A stretch of DNA of 64,000 nucleotides from VRUE01 sp963718755 (GCA_963718755.1 OY970376.1:1860001-1924000), one strand, 5' to 3'. Positions 1-8,127 are shown, counted from the stretch's first letter. Program-made: numbers and translations. Notes: generated from the sequence alone by a model not told the origin.

Positions 1-999
1 GACCTGTTCTGAAAGTCGCTCGAAGATCGTCCAACCACTCGACTCCTTGAGTGGGTCCGGCACGTCGGCCCAGGTGCGGTCATCCTTGAAGATCGCCGGG
101 CCCGTTGCTCTGTAGAAAAGCTCGACCCCTGCCCGCCGCTCCCCGCCCGTCTTCTGATCGACCTGCTTCAACCAACAGATGTTGGCGAGCATCCTGAAAC
201 GGCGGCGAACTGCCTTAACGGACTCACCGCCTACCTCCTTGAAAAACAGCGGTGCGCTGATGGCGCGCTGATTCGCCTCCGCGATGATCTGCATGCATAC
301 CTCGTCAGCGAAGACTTTTGAGAGCCGAAGCGGGAACGGAATCGGCGGCTCCCTGCGATTCTCCATGAGGCTCGGGCCGATTCGCAGGCCGCTTCTCGTC
401 GGCGACTCGAACAGCATCAGGACAGAGCTAACCCGCATCAATTCCTCCCCCGTGCGCGAAGTGCGCCGCCGGGCGTCCTCTTGCTCCTCAAACTGTGAGG
501 CGAACTCGGCGCTGAACGCGTCGATCACTCTTTCCCAGCCGCGTTCATCGAGCAGAATCTGTGTGCCGGTGAGGTGTCGATCCGGCCGCGCCTCGAAAGT
601 CGCAGCTTCCATCGCTTCCCGCAACCGCTTGGCGATCTGCTTGAAGGCATTCCAACTGAAGGCGACCCGGATCGAGTACGGCAGCAAGGCCCAGGTGTCC
701 TGATCGCAAAAGGCAAGCTCGCTTGCCCTGTAGAAGTGCTCGACGCCGCCGTACCGCTTGCCTCCCGGACCCTCGCTGTACGTGTGCCTTACCCAGCCCT
801 CCTTGGCGAGTTTTTTGAAGTGCCGATCAACTCTGCCCAGCGAGCCGCCTCCAAATTCCTCATGGAACTGTTTGGGGCTCATCTCCCGCATGTACAGCTC
901 GGTGACGATCTTCAGTCGGATCTCAAAGGCGAAGACCACGGACAGACGACGCAGGTACTTAGCCCGCGCTCTGATGCCCGTCCAGATCCTTGCCGCCAC
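1..999 (-). CDS. Tandem winged-helix DNA-binding protein (3' end outside window)
   Basis: The minus strand is open from a GTG at 999 to the window edge, with GGAGGGAG about 5 bases upstream. The start reads MAARIWTGIRARAKYLRRLS. The protein is an internal duplication: about residues 15-130 and about 215-333 each contain an ArsR/PadR-like fold. Each repeat has a helix pair (MREMSPKQFHEEFGGGSLGRVDRHFKKLA shortened: MSPKQFHEEFGGGSLGR in the first, ISAPLFFKEVGGESVKA in the second), then an HFKKLAKEGWV/RFRMLANICWL recognition-helix-like stretch, then a GV-E-(H/L)FYRA strand. It is probably a transcription regulator of the element. The fold is inferred from sequence pattern; no ligand can be named. 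The C-terminal end is cut off by the window. Confidence 0.72.
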   Translation of the reverse strand, partial: MAARIWTGIRARAKYLRRLSVVFAFEIRLKIVTELYMREMSPKQFHEEFGGGSLGRVDRHFKKLAKEGWVRHTYSEGPGGKRYGGVEHFYRASELAFCDQDTWALLPYSIRVAFSWNAFKQIAKRLREAMEAATFEARPDRHLTGTQILLDERGWERVIDAFSAEFASQFEEQEDARRRTSRTGEELMRVSSVLMLFESPTRSGLRIGPSLMENRREPPIPFPLRLSKVFADEVCMQIIAEANQRAISAPLFFKEVGGESVKAVRRRFRMLANICWLKQVDQKTGGERRAGVELFYRATGPAIFKDDRTWADVPDPLKESSGWTIFERLSEQV

Positions 1000-1135
1000 G
1001 GAACTCCCTCCAAGTGCCCTGCAGTGTGCTGAGCGAAGTCTAGTGAATTTCCTAAGTAGCGCCTCATTCATTTCAAAACGCTCCGCACGCTACATTTACT
1101 CCGGATTTCTTTAGCAATTGGGAGGGGGTGAGAAC

Positions 1136-1195
1136 ATGAAGATCGCAGCCACTCAGTCGGCTCTGCCGATGGTGTCCATCACGAAGGTCGGCTGA
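1136..1195 (+). CDS. 19-residue mini-gene with strong Shine-Dalgarno
   Basis: An ATG at 1136 follows GGGAGGGGGTGAG at ideal spacing and encodes MKIAATQSALPMVSITKVG before TGA. It lies in the 363-bp gap between the divergent gene ending at 999 and the gene at 1363. A GC-rich hairpin follows at 1218-1256. It could be a leader peptide, a small signalling peptide or a chance ORF. The strong ribosome site is the only direct support. Nothing else recognisable occurs in this gap. Confidence 0.35.
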   Translation: MKIAATQSALPMVSITKVG

Positions 1196-1217
1196 TTTCA
1201 AGCGCCAAACGGCATGA

Positions 1218-1256
1218 GCCGAACTCCCCGGCCTGCGAGTTGGCTGGGGGTTCGGC
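1218..1256 (+). terminator. GC-rich hairpin after the mini-gene
   Basis: GCCGAACTCCCC pairs with GGGGGTTCGGC (one bulged base) around a 16-base loop. No T-tract follows, so it may be a weak or factor-assisted terminator, or a regulatory hairpin between the mini-gene and the winged-helix gene at 1363. Confidence 0.4.
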
Positions 1257-1362
1257 CCATACCGCGCGCCTTTAGCAGACCCGATCCTCGGGCGCAACCT
1301 TTTTACGATCCCAATGTCCGAAGTGATCGAGACATTTAGATAGGCCTACGCTGTCGCCCGAA

Positions 1363-1638
1363 ATGTCGGAGGACGACGAACGGTCTGCGAACTTCTGCTG
1401 GGACGCGCTCGCCGAGCGCGCCGCCCACCCTGTGCGGGTGGAAATCATCGAGGCTCTGCGGTGGATTGACGCGCCGGTCCCGGCGACCGATCTCTTGCGG
1501 ATCTTCGAGGGCACGCTCGGCGGCGCGTGGGTGCAGTACCACCTGCGATGTCTCGTCCAACTTCGCACGGTGGTGAAGGAGAACGGCGGCGAGCAGGTTG
1601 GCCGGCCCGTCTATCGCCTGGCGGAGCAAACGACATGA
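1363..1638 (+). CDS. Small winged-helix regulator
   Basis: This 91-residue protein has the core LAERAAHPVRVEIIEAL..VPATDLLRIFEG..AWVQYHLRCLVQLRTVV....GRPVYRL. That is the usual ArsR-type pattern: helix 1, HTH, then a wing ending in a tyrosine strand. It lacks cysteine clusters that would suggest metal sensing. Its stop overlaps the next start (ATGA at 1635-1638), so the two are translationally coupled. It is probably a regulator of the mobile element; ligand and target are unknown. Confidence 0.6.
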   Translation: MSEDDERSANFCWDALAERAAHPVRVEIIEALRWIDAPVPATDLLRIFEGTLGGAWVQYHLRCLVQLRTVVKENGGEQVGRPVYRLAEQTT

Positions 1639-1907
1639 TGGCTGTCCGGCCATCGGCCAAGTACGACACCACGACGATTGCCCGTCTGATTCTCGAAGAG
1701 GTCGCCGAACTGCATCCTCACTATCCGACTGCTCGTCAACTCTCTGCGAGGATCGTCACCGACGCGGACGACCGCAGGGAGGTCGAGGCCTTCACCGACG
1801 CAATTCGCGACCTCCGAAGAACCGGCCTGCTCCAGCCCGAGTGTGGGGATGAGATCTTGGAGCCAACAGAGACGGCCCGCTTCATTCTCGGGCTGTTCGC
1901 TGCCTAG
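1635..1907 (+). CDS. Small winged-helix-like protein, coupled to upstream gene
   Basis: This 90-residue protein (MMAVRPSAKYDTTTIARL...) was given the ATG at 1635 because it overlaps the upstream stop as ATGA. The middle (LHPHYPTARQLSARIV...EVEAFTDAIRDLRRTGLLQ) fits a helix-turn-helix plus wing, and the C-terminus (ETARFILGLF) is a hydrophobic helix suitable for dimerisation. It probably acts with the 1363 gene product. No family can be assigned. Confidence 0.5.
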   Translation: MMAVRPSAKYDTTTIARLILEEVAELHPHYPTARQLSARIVTDADDRREVEAFTDAIRDLRRTGLLQPECGDEILEPTETARFILGLFAA

Positions 1908-1911
1908 CCTC

Positions 1912-2127
1912 TCAGGAGCGCTTGCGGCGCTTGCGAAGCAACTCACCGGGCGAGACTTCCACCGCCTCGGCGAGCCGTTCCAACGTCGAGACTTGCGGAT
2001 CGCGTTTGCCCGCCTCGATCCTGCTGACCTCCGTGGAGTGAACGCCGCTGCGCGCAGCGACATCTTCCTGCGTCATTTCGCGGCGCTCGCGCACGCGCCG
2101 AAGGTTCCTCCCAAGGTCGCCGCCCAT
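1912..2127 (-). CDS. XRE-family HTH repressor
   Basis: This 71-residue protein is essentially one Cro/C1-type HTH: LGRNLRRVRERREMTQEDVA..SGVHSTEVSRIEAGKRDPQ, then LERLAEAVEVSPGELL. Small XRE proteins of this type commonly control mobile elements. It converges with the 1635-1907 gene and faces the 2128-2537 regulatory region, which holds direct and inverted repeats that could be its operators. Confidence 0.75.
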   Translation of the reverse strand: MGGDLGRNLRRVRERREMTQEDVAARSGVHSTEVSRIEAGKRDPQVSTLERLAEAVEVSPGELLRKRRKRS

Positions 2128-2153
2128 GTCGGGGATCGTCTGCGTTAACGGAC

Positions 2154-2176
2154 AACTTCACCATAGGGAACTTCAC
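2154..2176. promoter_or_regulatory. Direct repeat AACTTCAC x2 upstream of the XRE gene
   Basis: AACTTCAC occurs at 2154-2161 and 2169-2176, a 15-bp period, just upstream of the XRE start at 2127. This fits an operator, but binding is inferred. The rest of 2177-2420 shows no gene or clear signal. Confidence 0.3.
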
Positions 2177-2422
2177 AAGTTTGGCTGGTGTCGCGGTCGG
2201 CTGCCGACCTCGGATTGGGTCGATTGTGTTTCGACGAGCGGGAGATCGAGACAGGCTGCAGAGGCGGTCCGCGACCTGAGAAGCGCCTGCCTTCGTCCGC
2301 TACTGGAACGACGACAGGCTGGTGGAGCCAACACCAGCGGCGCTCCGCGCACGACTGCTCACCAGCAATCTAGTGACGTTCCGAACGCCCGGAGAGGGCA
2401 CAAGGCATGTTAGTTGGAATAG

Positions 2423-2435
2423 TCAGTGACACTGA
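2423..2435. promoter_or_regulatory. Perfect inverted repeat TCAGTG-A-CACTGA
   Basis: A 6+1+6 perfect palindrome lies in the non-coding stretch 2128-2537, about 130 bp before the sigma-factor promoter. A small dimeric repressor such as the XRE protein could bind it. No experimental support is visible. Confidence 0.35.
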
Positions 2436-2566
2436 TAAACATCAAGGTTTGTAGCTCCAAAACACGGGTACGATCGACGTTGTAGTGGCGGTCGGGCAGC
2501 GCCAAAGGACTTCGGCTCCAGCAGCTTTGGAGGTGCCATGAGAAGTACAGCATCATCAAGAGGGGG

Positions 2567-2595
2567 GACCACTTTCGCCCCTTCTCGCCCTGTAG
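2567..2595 (+). promoter_or_regulatory. Promoter P1 of the element sigma regulon
   Basis: GACCACTTT (2567-2575), then 11 bases, then GCCCTGTAG (2587-2595). The same two boxes with exactly the same spacer occur at 7710-7738 and 8202-8230. An ECF-type -35/-10 pair is the natural reading. An ATG at 2601 lies 6 bases after the -10 box, suggesting a leaderless or near-leaderless mRNA for the sigma gene. Confidence 0.6.
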
Positions 2596-2600
2596 AGGTG

Positions 2601-3890
2601 ATGGGCTCTGATCCTTCGACCACGCCCCCCACGAACGGCACCGATGTCTTGCTCGACAGCTTCGTCTGCGGTGAGCGCGGGGGGAAGCTCCGAACGCAGC
2701 TATCCACCCGTTTCCCCGAGTGCTCCTCCGAACAGATCGAGGAGGCGGTGCAGTACGCCTGCAAGGCCTTCCTGGACGAAGCGGAAGACGTTTCAGCGCC
2801 GGGCAAGGTCTACGCTTGGATTCGCACGGCGGCCTTTCGCTACCTGAACCGCGAGGCAGATCGCCACCGACGCGAGCTCGCGGTCGATCCCGTCCAGGAT
2901 GAGATCGCGACGTTCGCCGCTCATGAGCCGGGTCCCGCCGAGGAGTTGATTGCCCTCGAAGACGACGCCGACCTGACGATGCTGGTCGACGAGGTTTCCT
3001 CCTCGCTGTCGGATCGCAGGCGGGACGTGCTCGCCCTTTACGGCGCCGGCTACAAACGCCCGCAGATCGCCGACCGCCTCGGTCTGTCGGAACGCACCGT
3101 CAAGCGTGAGCTCCTAGCGATCATGGATCAGGCACGGACGAGCCTGGCCCGACTCGCCGGTGGTGGCTGCCTGCGTGGCGAGCCAATGGTCGTGCGCTTC
3201 GTCTGCGGCGTCTCGACGCCGGACGAGTCCGCGCAGGCCCGCGAGCACCTTTCCCATTGCGAGCGCTGCGAGCTGTTTAGCGAGAGGCTGATCGCCTGGC
3301 GTGAGAAGGCCGGCGCGATGCTCCCGGCCCCGGTCACCGAAGGCGTCAGTCCAGGCGTCTTGGAGCGGCTGGCGCAGAAGTCAGCGGATGGATTCTCATC
3401 CCTGAAACAGCACGTTCTCGACAGTAGCGCCCAGATCAAGCAGCACGCGGCGACGACCTACTACCGCACGGTCGACCCGACCCCACTCGCCGCAGCTCGG
3501 CCCGGCACCGTTGCCTCCGTGATCGCCAGCTGCATCGCGATCGGCGGCGGTGCGACGTACTGCGTCGAGCAGGGCGTCGATCCGCTTCGCGCTGCGAAGG
3601 GCCTGATTGCGCCGGCGCCCGAGAGCGAACCGGAACCCACGACCGCGCCGCCCGCAGAATCTCAGGGACCGACCTATACGCCGGCCGAACCGCCTGTGGA
3701 AGAAGCGCCCGCCCCGGAACCGACCCCTGAACCGGAACCACAGCCCGAGCCAGAGCCGGAACCCGAACTCTCGCCGCCACCGCAGTTTGAACCGACTCCC
3801 GAACCCGAACCGACCAATGAAGTCCCGACTCCCGAACCCGAACCCGCCCCCGTCCCGGCAAACTCCGGGCCGCAGTTTGGAGGTCCATGA
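2601..3890 (+). CDS. ECF-like sigma factor fused to anti-sigma-like membrane tail
   Basis: From the ATG at 2601 the protein has 429 residues. Residues ~17-93 resemble sigma region 2 (ending AWIRTAAFRYLNREADRHRR). Residues ~125-178 are region 4 with an HTH (LSDRRRDVLALYGAGY..QIADRLGLSERTVKREL). At ~214 an HLSHCERC motif resembles the zinc-binding HxxxCxxC of anti-sigma factors. One membrane helix follows (~303-322), then a ~100-residue Pro/Glu-rich tail (PEPEP repeats), presumably outside the cell. An ATG at 2538 would add 21 residues but lies upstream of the promoter boxes at 2567-2595, so 2601 is preferred. It probably activates its own promoter and the transfer operon. The next gene overlaps by four bases. 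Confidence 0.7.
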   Translation: MGSDPSTTPPTNGTDVLLDSFVCGERGGKLRTQLSTRFPECSSEQIEEAVQYACKAFLDEAEDVSAPGKVYAWIRTAAFRYLNREADRHRRELAVDPVQDEIATFAAHEPGPAEELIALEDDADLTMLVDEVSSSLSDRRRDVLALYGAGYKRPQIADRLGLSERTVKRELLAIMDQARTSLARLAGGGCLRGEPMVVRFVCGVSTPDESAQAREHLSHCERCELFSERLIAWREKAGAMLPAPVTEGVSPGVLERLAQKSADGFSSLKQHVLDSSAQIKQHAATTYYRTVDPTPLAAARPGTVASVIASCIAIGGGATYCVEQGVDPLRAAKGLIAPAPESEPEPTTAPPAESQGPTYTPAEPPVEEAPAPEPTPEPEPQPEPEPEPELSPPPQFEPTPEPEPTNEVPTPEPEPAPVPANSGPQFGGP

Positions 3891-6127
3891 TGTGCCTGGC
3901 GACGAAGCCTCTGCGCAGCCTTGCGGTCCCTGTCGTCGCCCTCGCGATCCTGGGAGTTCCCGCCGCTCCCCGTCCGGCGGTTGCCGGCGAATACACGATT
4001 TCCGCGTGTCAGGCCGACGATGCCGGCTACGTCAGCTCGGCATTCGAGAGCTTCGCCACGCGGGGGATGAAGTGGCGACGCGCCTGCGATCCACTGGGAC
4101 CCCCCTTGCGCGGATTGGTCGCGGCGAACGTGCCGGGCCTCGGCTGGGTCGCGAAGGATGCGCAGTCCGGGTTTGTTCTCAACGCCCCGCCCGGAACGAC
4201 CTTCTCGCGTCTGCGCTGGTCCGGTCATGCGCAGCGTCGCGACTGTCGCTACGCCCTCCAGTTTTTCGCCCAGCGTCCCGACGCCTCGCTGGTCTCGATC
4301 AAGAACATCCGCGCCAACCGCAACTGTCCACGCCCCAACTTCGCCCAGACGTCGGCAGCGCGTTTGCGCGCATACGACCTTGGCGGCGCGACGCGGATCG
4401 TCCAGCGCGTCGTATGCGTGGGCGCTCCTTCGCGTGAGTTCTGCTCGGCGCGCGGCCAGAACTTCATCCGCACCTTCGCCGCGGAGGCGACGGTAGTGGA
4501 CGGGATCACTCCCTCGGTCGGGATAGTCCCGAGCGTGCCGCTCACGCAGGGGGAGTGGGTGCGCGGAAAACAGAGCTTTGAGTACGACGCCACCGACAAT
4601 GTTGGTGTCAAAAGCGTATCCGCGTTCGTCAGCGGAGGTCTGCGCGGAAGCGACTCCCGGACGTGCAGTTACTCGCAGCGCGTTCCCTGTACGAACGGGC
4701 CAGGTGGGATCGAGATCAATACTGCCGACGCTTCCGAAGGCTCGCAGCCATTGACGATCATGGCCGAGGACGCGGCCGGCAACCGCGCTGAGTCGGCCGC
4801 CGTCACGGTGCGGATCGACAACGGTGCCCCGGGTGCGGTGCCGGTGGGGGTCGTCGGCGGCGACGCATGGCGAAATAGCAACGACTTCGATCTCGCCTGG
4901 GTCAATCAGGCCGAACCCGATCGGGCTCCGATCAGCGCCGCCTACTACCGGCTCTGCCGTGCGGGTAGTGAGGAGTGCGTGAGTGGCGACCGCATTGGGC
5001 CCGCGATCGCGGCGGTCGACAATCTGGCGGTCCCCTCGCCAGGGGAGTGGGTGCTGCGGCTCTGGCGAGGGGACGAGGCTGGCAATCAGCAGGCGGCGAA
5101 CGCATTCGAGTCGGTCCGGCTGCGCTTCGACCCCGAGCCGCCGCAGCTCGGCTTTGAGGCTCCGAATGTCGAGGATCCGACGCGGGTGGCCGTGCTCGTC
5201 ACCGATCGCGTCTCCGGCCTGGGCGGTGGCGTGATCGAGATCAGCCGCGCCGGGTCCGGCACCTGGCAGGTTCTGCCGACCACCCAGGAGGGCGATCATC
5301 TGGTCACTCGGGTAGACGATGCCTCGCTTCCGTCGGGCGATTACGAACTGCGCGCCACCGCGCACGACCAGGCGAACAATCTGGCTGGCACGGATCGACG
5401 CCTCGACGGCCAGCCGATGCGGCTGAGGCTGCCGCTGCGGATCGCGACCTCGATGAAGGTCGGCGTAGTCGAGAAGCGGACTGTCACCCGCAAAGGCAGA
5501 GAGGGCAAGGTGCGCCGGACCGTCCTCGAGCCGCGAGCCAAGGTTCCGTTCGGACGCCGGGTGCGCTTCGCCGGCCAGCTAGTCAACCGGGCCGGGCACC
5601 CGTTGACCGATGCAAAGGTCCTCGTCTACTCACGCATGGAGAACGAAGCCGAGCAGCTAGAGGGCTCGATAACGACCAATGCTCGCGGACGCTTCGCATA
5701 CGTAGTAGAGGCTCGGGCATCGCATACTTTCCGCTTTGCCTATCCGGGCACGGCGACGGTCCTGCCGGTCGAAGGCACGGCGATCCTGCTGGTGAAGGCG
5801 GCTTCGTCTTTCACGGCTCAGCCGAAGCACATTCTGAATGGCGGTTCCGTCACTTTCAGCGGTCGCATCCGGGGACGGCCACTACCCGAGGGAGGCAAGC
5901 TGGTCGAGTTGCAGTGGCTCGCAACGGGCGAATGGCAGACGTTTCGCACGGTCCGCGCTGGCCCCGATGGCTCCTGGCGCATCCTCTATCCCTTCAAGCG
6001 CACTTGCGGCGTTCAGGAGTGGCGCTTCCGTCCTCACATACCGGGCGAGAGTGGCTATCCGCTGGAGCCGGGTAACGGTCCAGAGCTTGCGATCCGAGTG
6101 AGAGGCAGGCCATGCTCTACGGGATAG
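3887..6127 (+). CDS. Large secreted Ig-like/carboxypeptidase-regulatory-like protein
   Basis: This 746-residue exported protein has a signal peptide (LRSLAVPVVALAILGVPAAPRPAVAGEYTISAC). Beta-rich repeats follow, including DNVGVKSVSAFVSGG and AEDAAGNRAESAAVTVRIDNGAPG. The last ~220 residues look like prealbumin-like regulatory domains (GRRVRFAGQLVNRAGHPLTDAKVLVYS; LNGGSVTFSGRI). Such proteins are frequent in Thermoleophilia and may act at the cell surface. GGAGGTCC precedes ATGATG at 3887; the second ATG has better spacing. It overlaps the sigma gene stop (ATGA). A role in mating contact is only inferred from position. Confidence 0.65.
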   Translation: MMCLATKPLRSLAVPVVALAILGVPAAPRPAVAGEYTISACQADDAGYVSSAFESFATRGMKWRRACDPLGPPLRGLVAANVPGLGWVAKDAQSGFVLNAPPGTTFSRLRWSGHAQRRDCRYALQFFAQRPDASLVSIKNIRANRNCPRPNFAQTSAARLRAYDLGGATRIVQRVVCVGAPSREFCSARGQNFIRTFAAEATVVDGITPSVGIVPSVPLTQGEWVRGKQSFEYDATDNVGVKSVSAFVSGGLRGSDSRTCSYSQRVPCTNGPGGIEINTADASEGSQPLTIMAEDAAGNRAESAAVTVRIDNGAPGAVPVGVVGGDAWRNSNDFDLAWVNQAEPDRAPISAAYYRLCRAGSEECVSGDRIGPAIAAVDNLAVPSPGEWVLRLWRGDEAGNQQAANAFESVRLRFDPEPPQLGFEAPNVEDPTRVAVLVTDRVSGLGGGVIEISRAGSGTWQVLPTTQEGDHLVTRVDDASLPSGDYELRATAHDQANNLAGTDRRLDGQPMRLRLPLRIATSMKVGVVEKRTVTRKGREGKVRRTVLEPRAKVPFGRRVRFAGQLVNRAGHPLTDAKVLVYSRMENEAEQLEGSITTNARGRFAYVVEARASHTFRFAYPGTATVLPVEGTAILLVKAASSFTAQPKHILNGGSVTFSGRIRGRPLPEGGKLVELQWLATGEWQTFRTVRAGPDGSWRILYPFKRTCGVQEWRFRPHIPGESGYPLEPGNGPELAIRVRGRPCSTG

Positions 6128-6158
6128 GCCGACCATCTAAAGCCGAGGAGAGATCCGA

Positions 6159-6767
6159 ATGCTGAGAGTGCCGCGACCCCGATTCACTTACTCCAACGTC
6201 GTCGCGACCCTGGCGCTGTTCATCGCCCTGGGAAGCGGCGGTGCCTACGCCGTGTCCAAGATCGACGGCTCAGACATCAGGAAGCGCAGCCTGACGAGCA
6301 AGCAGTTCAAGTCGAACTCGATCGGTCGCAGGGTCGTCAAGGAGTCGAGCCTGCGCCCGGTTCCCCGCGCGCAAAACGCCGCTCGGCTGGGTGGTCAGCC
6401 CGCCGCTCGCTTCCTTGACAGTTGCCCTCAGGCTTTCGTGCCGACGATCCCGATCGCCGACATTTGCGTCGAGGTGCAGGCTCGTCCGCCCGAGTCGTAC
6501 AGCACTGCGGCGTTCGACTGCTCGCTGACCGACAACCGAGAAAGGGCAGGCCGGCGGTTGCCGACTCATGCGGAGCTGATGGTCGCGCTCGCGACTCCCC
6601 AGGTTGAGCTCGCGTCGGGGGGCGAGTTGACCAGCGAGGTCTACCCGTCCAGCAGCAGGCCGGGCAAACTCGATGTCCTCTTTATCGCTGACAACGGCGA
6701 TGTCGGGGTCACCCCGGACGTAGGCGGCCCCAAAAGCTTTCGCTGCGTAGCCGATCCCATGAACTGA
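6159..6767 (+). CDS. Exported protein with Thermoleophilia-type leader
   Basis: The 202-residue protein begins MLRVPRPRFTYSNVVATLALFIALGSGGAYA, shown in part as RFTYSNVVATLALFIALG, a hydrophobic leader recurrent in Solirubrobacterales exported proteins. GSDIRKRSLTSKQ and related basic/serine stretches follow, then a cysteine-containing C-terminal domain (four Cys at roughly residues 89, 102, 119 and 196). GAGGAGAG precedes the ATG. It lies 31 bp after the Ig-like gene and is probably co-transcribed with it. The function is unknown. Confidence 0.6.
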   Translation: MLRVPRPRFTYSNVVATLALFIALGSGGAYAVSKIDGSDIRKRSLTSKQFKSNSIGRRVVKESSLRPVPRAQNAARLGGQPAARFLDSCPQAFVPTIPIADICVEVQARPPESYSTAAFDCSLTDNRERAGRRLPTHAELMVALATPQVELASGGELTSEVYPSSSRPGKLDVLFIADNGDVGVTPDVGGPKSFRCVADPMN

Positions 6768-6799
6768 AAAGCACGCCCTCGACGGCAAGGAGAAAAGCG

Positions 6800-7609
6800 A
6801 TGGCAAACCTAATTCAGCATCTGACTTCCATCTCTCCCGACCTGCGATCGGGTCCTTCTCCCGGCCGGCGACTCGTCGCCCTGGTGCTGTGCTCGATGCT
6901 CGTCCTCGCCAGCGTCTTCCCCGGTGTCGCTTTGGCTGGCGAGGCCGACACCGAAGGGGTGGGCACGGTGCCCGAGGTCGAAGTGCCAGTACCTCCCGAC
7001 CTTGATCCTGGCGGCGAAGAAACGAGCCTGGAAGAAGTGCCTGCGTCGGCTGGCGGTGAAGAAGGCAGGGCCGTCGAAACCGGACCCGAAGTGGACACCG
7101 AAGCGCCTTCGGCGGAAGAAGTGACCGGTGCTGCTACTGAGGCGCCGATCGAAGCGGCACCGCCTCCGCCCGCCCCGGTCCCGGAGCCCGACGCCTCTGC
7201 ACCTGAACCCATGCAGCAGCAGGCATCAGAACCGGCCACCTCGGAGCCGGTCGCGAATCAGTCGATCGTCGCACCGCAGCAGAAGCCGATCGAGCGGCAC
7301 GCCGCATCACAGCCTGCGTCATCGAGCGAAGCCCCGCCGGGAAAACCCACTGAGCAGGAAGCGCCGCACGTACCCCAACCGATCCCCGCGATGCCGGTCG
7401 ATTCAGGTCGAAATCTCGGCGGTAAAGGCTCCTACGTCGTGCGGCCTGGTGACTGCCTATCGCATATCGCCCAAGCCTTGCTGACGGCGGGGGCTGACGA
7501 CACGGAGATCGCCAGTGAGGTAGCGCGCCTATGGCGGCTGAATGAGGATCGCATAGGGACGGGCGACCCCGACCTCATCTATCCCGGCACGGTTCTCAGG
7601 TTGCGCTGA
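6800..7609 (+). CDS. Exported LysM-domain protein
   Basis: This 269-residue protein has an N-terminal signal or anchor (LVALVLCSMLVLASVFPGVALA) and a long acidic Pro/Ala/Glu linker. The C-terminal LysM-like module (SYVVRPGDCLSHIAQALL...VARLWRLNEDRI...DLIYPGTVLRL) binds peptidoglycan in known families. It is the last gene of the sigma-led cluster and is followed by a terminator at 7637-7665. Together with the two preceding exported proteins it suggests wall or surface modification by the element. Confidence 0.7.
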   Translation: MANLIQHLTSISPDLRSGPSPGRRLVALVLCSMLVLASVFPGVALAGEADTEGVGTVPEVEVPVPPDLDPGGEETSLEEVPASAGGEEGRAVETGPEVDTEAPSAEEVTGAATEAPIEAAPPPPAPVPEPDASAPEPMQQQASEPATSEPVANQSIVAPQQKPIERHAASQPASSSEAPPGKPTEQEAPHVPQPIPAMPVDSGRNLGGKGSYVVRPGDCLSHIAQALLTAGADDTEIASEVARLWRLNEDRIGTGDPDLIYPGTVLRLR

Positions 7610-7636
7610 GAAGCCGGAATCTAAGGGAGCCATCGA

Positions 7637-7665
7637 CTCTGGCCCTTCGGGGCCGGAGTTTTTTT
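7637..7665 (+). terminator. Rho-independent terminator of the sigma/LysM cluster
   Basis: CTCTGGCCC pairs with GGGCCGGAG across a TTCG tetraloop and is followed by seven T residues. It lies 28 bases after the LysM gene. Confidence 0.85.
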
Positions 7666-7709
7666 GTGCGGCGCAGAGCGACTTTTCACACATTTCGAAG
7701 AAAAGGGGG

Positions 7710-7738
7710 GACCACTTTTTACCCTTCGCGCCCTGTAG
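7710..7738 (+). promoter_or_regulatory. Promoter P2 of the element sigma regulon
   Basis: GACCACTTT (7710-7718), an 11-base spacer and GCCCTGTAG (7730-7738). It is nearly identical to P1, including the run of G before the first box. The arsR-like ATG at 7746 lies 7 bases downstream, which implies a leaderless transcript. Confidence 0.6.
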
Positions 7739-7745
7739 TAGTGAA

Positions 7746-8102
7746 ATGGTCGATTGGCAAAGACAGCAAGCAGCCGCATCGGTGCAAAGCGACCCGTTGC
7801 CCGAGGACACCGTCGAGATGGTCGCGGCGATGTTGAAAGTGCTGGGCGATCCCACCCGGATTCGACTGATCGAAGTCCTCAACGAACGGGGCGGCGCCAC
7901 CGTCAGCGCACTTACGGCTTGCTTCGCGGTGAGCCAGCAGCGCATATCCCAGCAGCTCGCCACCCTGCACGAGGCTGGCGTCGTCAGGCGACGCCGCCAG
8001 GGCATCCATGTCCGCTACGAGCTGGTCGACTTCACCTGCTGCTGGGTCGTCCAGCAGCTCGCTTCAGGGCTCACAACGAGTCCTGAGGATTCCTCGCGCT
8101 GA
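7746..8102 (+). CDS. ArsR-family regulator
   Basis: This 118-residue protein has MLKVLGDPTRIRLIEVLNE, an HTH at residues ~55-80 (ATVSALTACFAVSQQRISQQLATLHEAGVV), then a RRRQGIHVRYEL wing. Cysteines at TACF and FTCCW could bind a thiophilic metal or form a redox switch, but no complete ArsR metal site is certain. It sits between a terminator (7637-7665) and a hairpin (8128-8152), so it is monocistronic from promoter P2. It may feed back on the neighbouring transfer operon. Confidence 0.78.
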   Translation: MVDWQRQQAAASVQSDPLPEDTVEMVAAMLKVLGDPTRIRLIEVLNERGGATVSALTACFAVSQQRISQQLATLHEAGVVRRRRQGIHVRYELVDFTCCWVVQQLASGLTTSPEDSSR

Positions 8103-8127
8103 TCTTTCGGAGTGTTCCCACCCTGAG

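Noticed and set aside
3700..3870. Short tandem repeats resembling a CRISPR or satellite
   Set aside because: They encode the Pro/Glu tail of the sigma fusion in frame. Units are irregular and there are no spacers.
3674..5365. 563-residue minus-strand ORF opposite the sigma/Ig-like genes
   Set aside because: It is a mirror of strongly biased GC-rich coding on the plus strand. It has no domain pattern and includes the complement of the PEP repeats.
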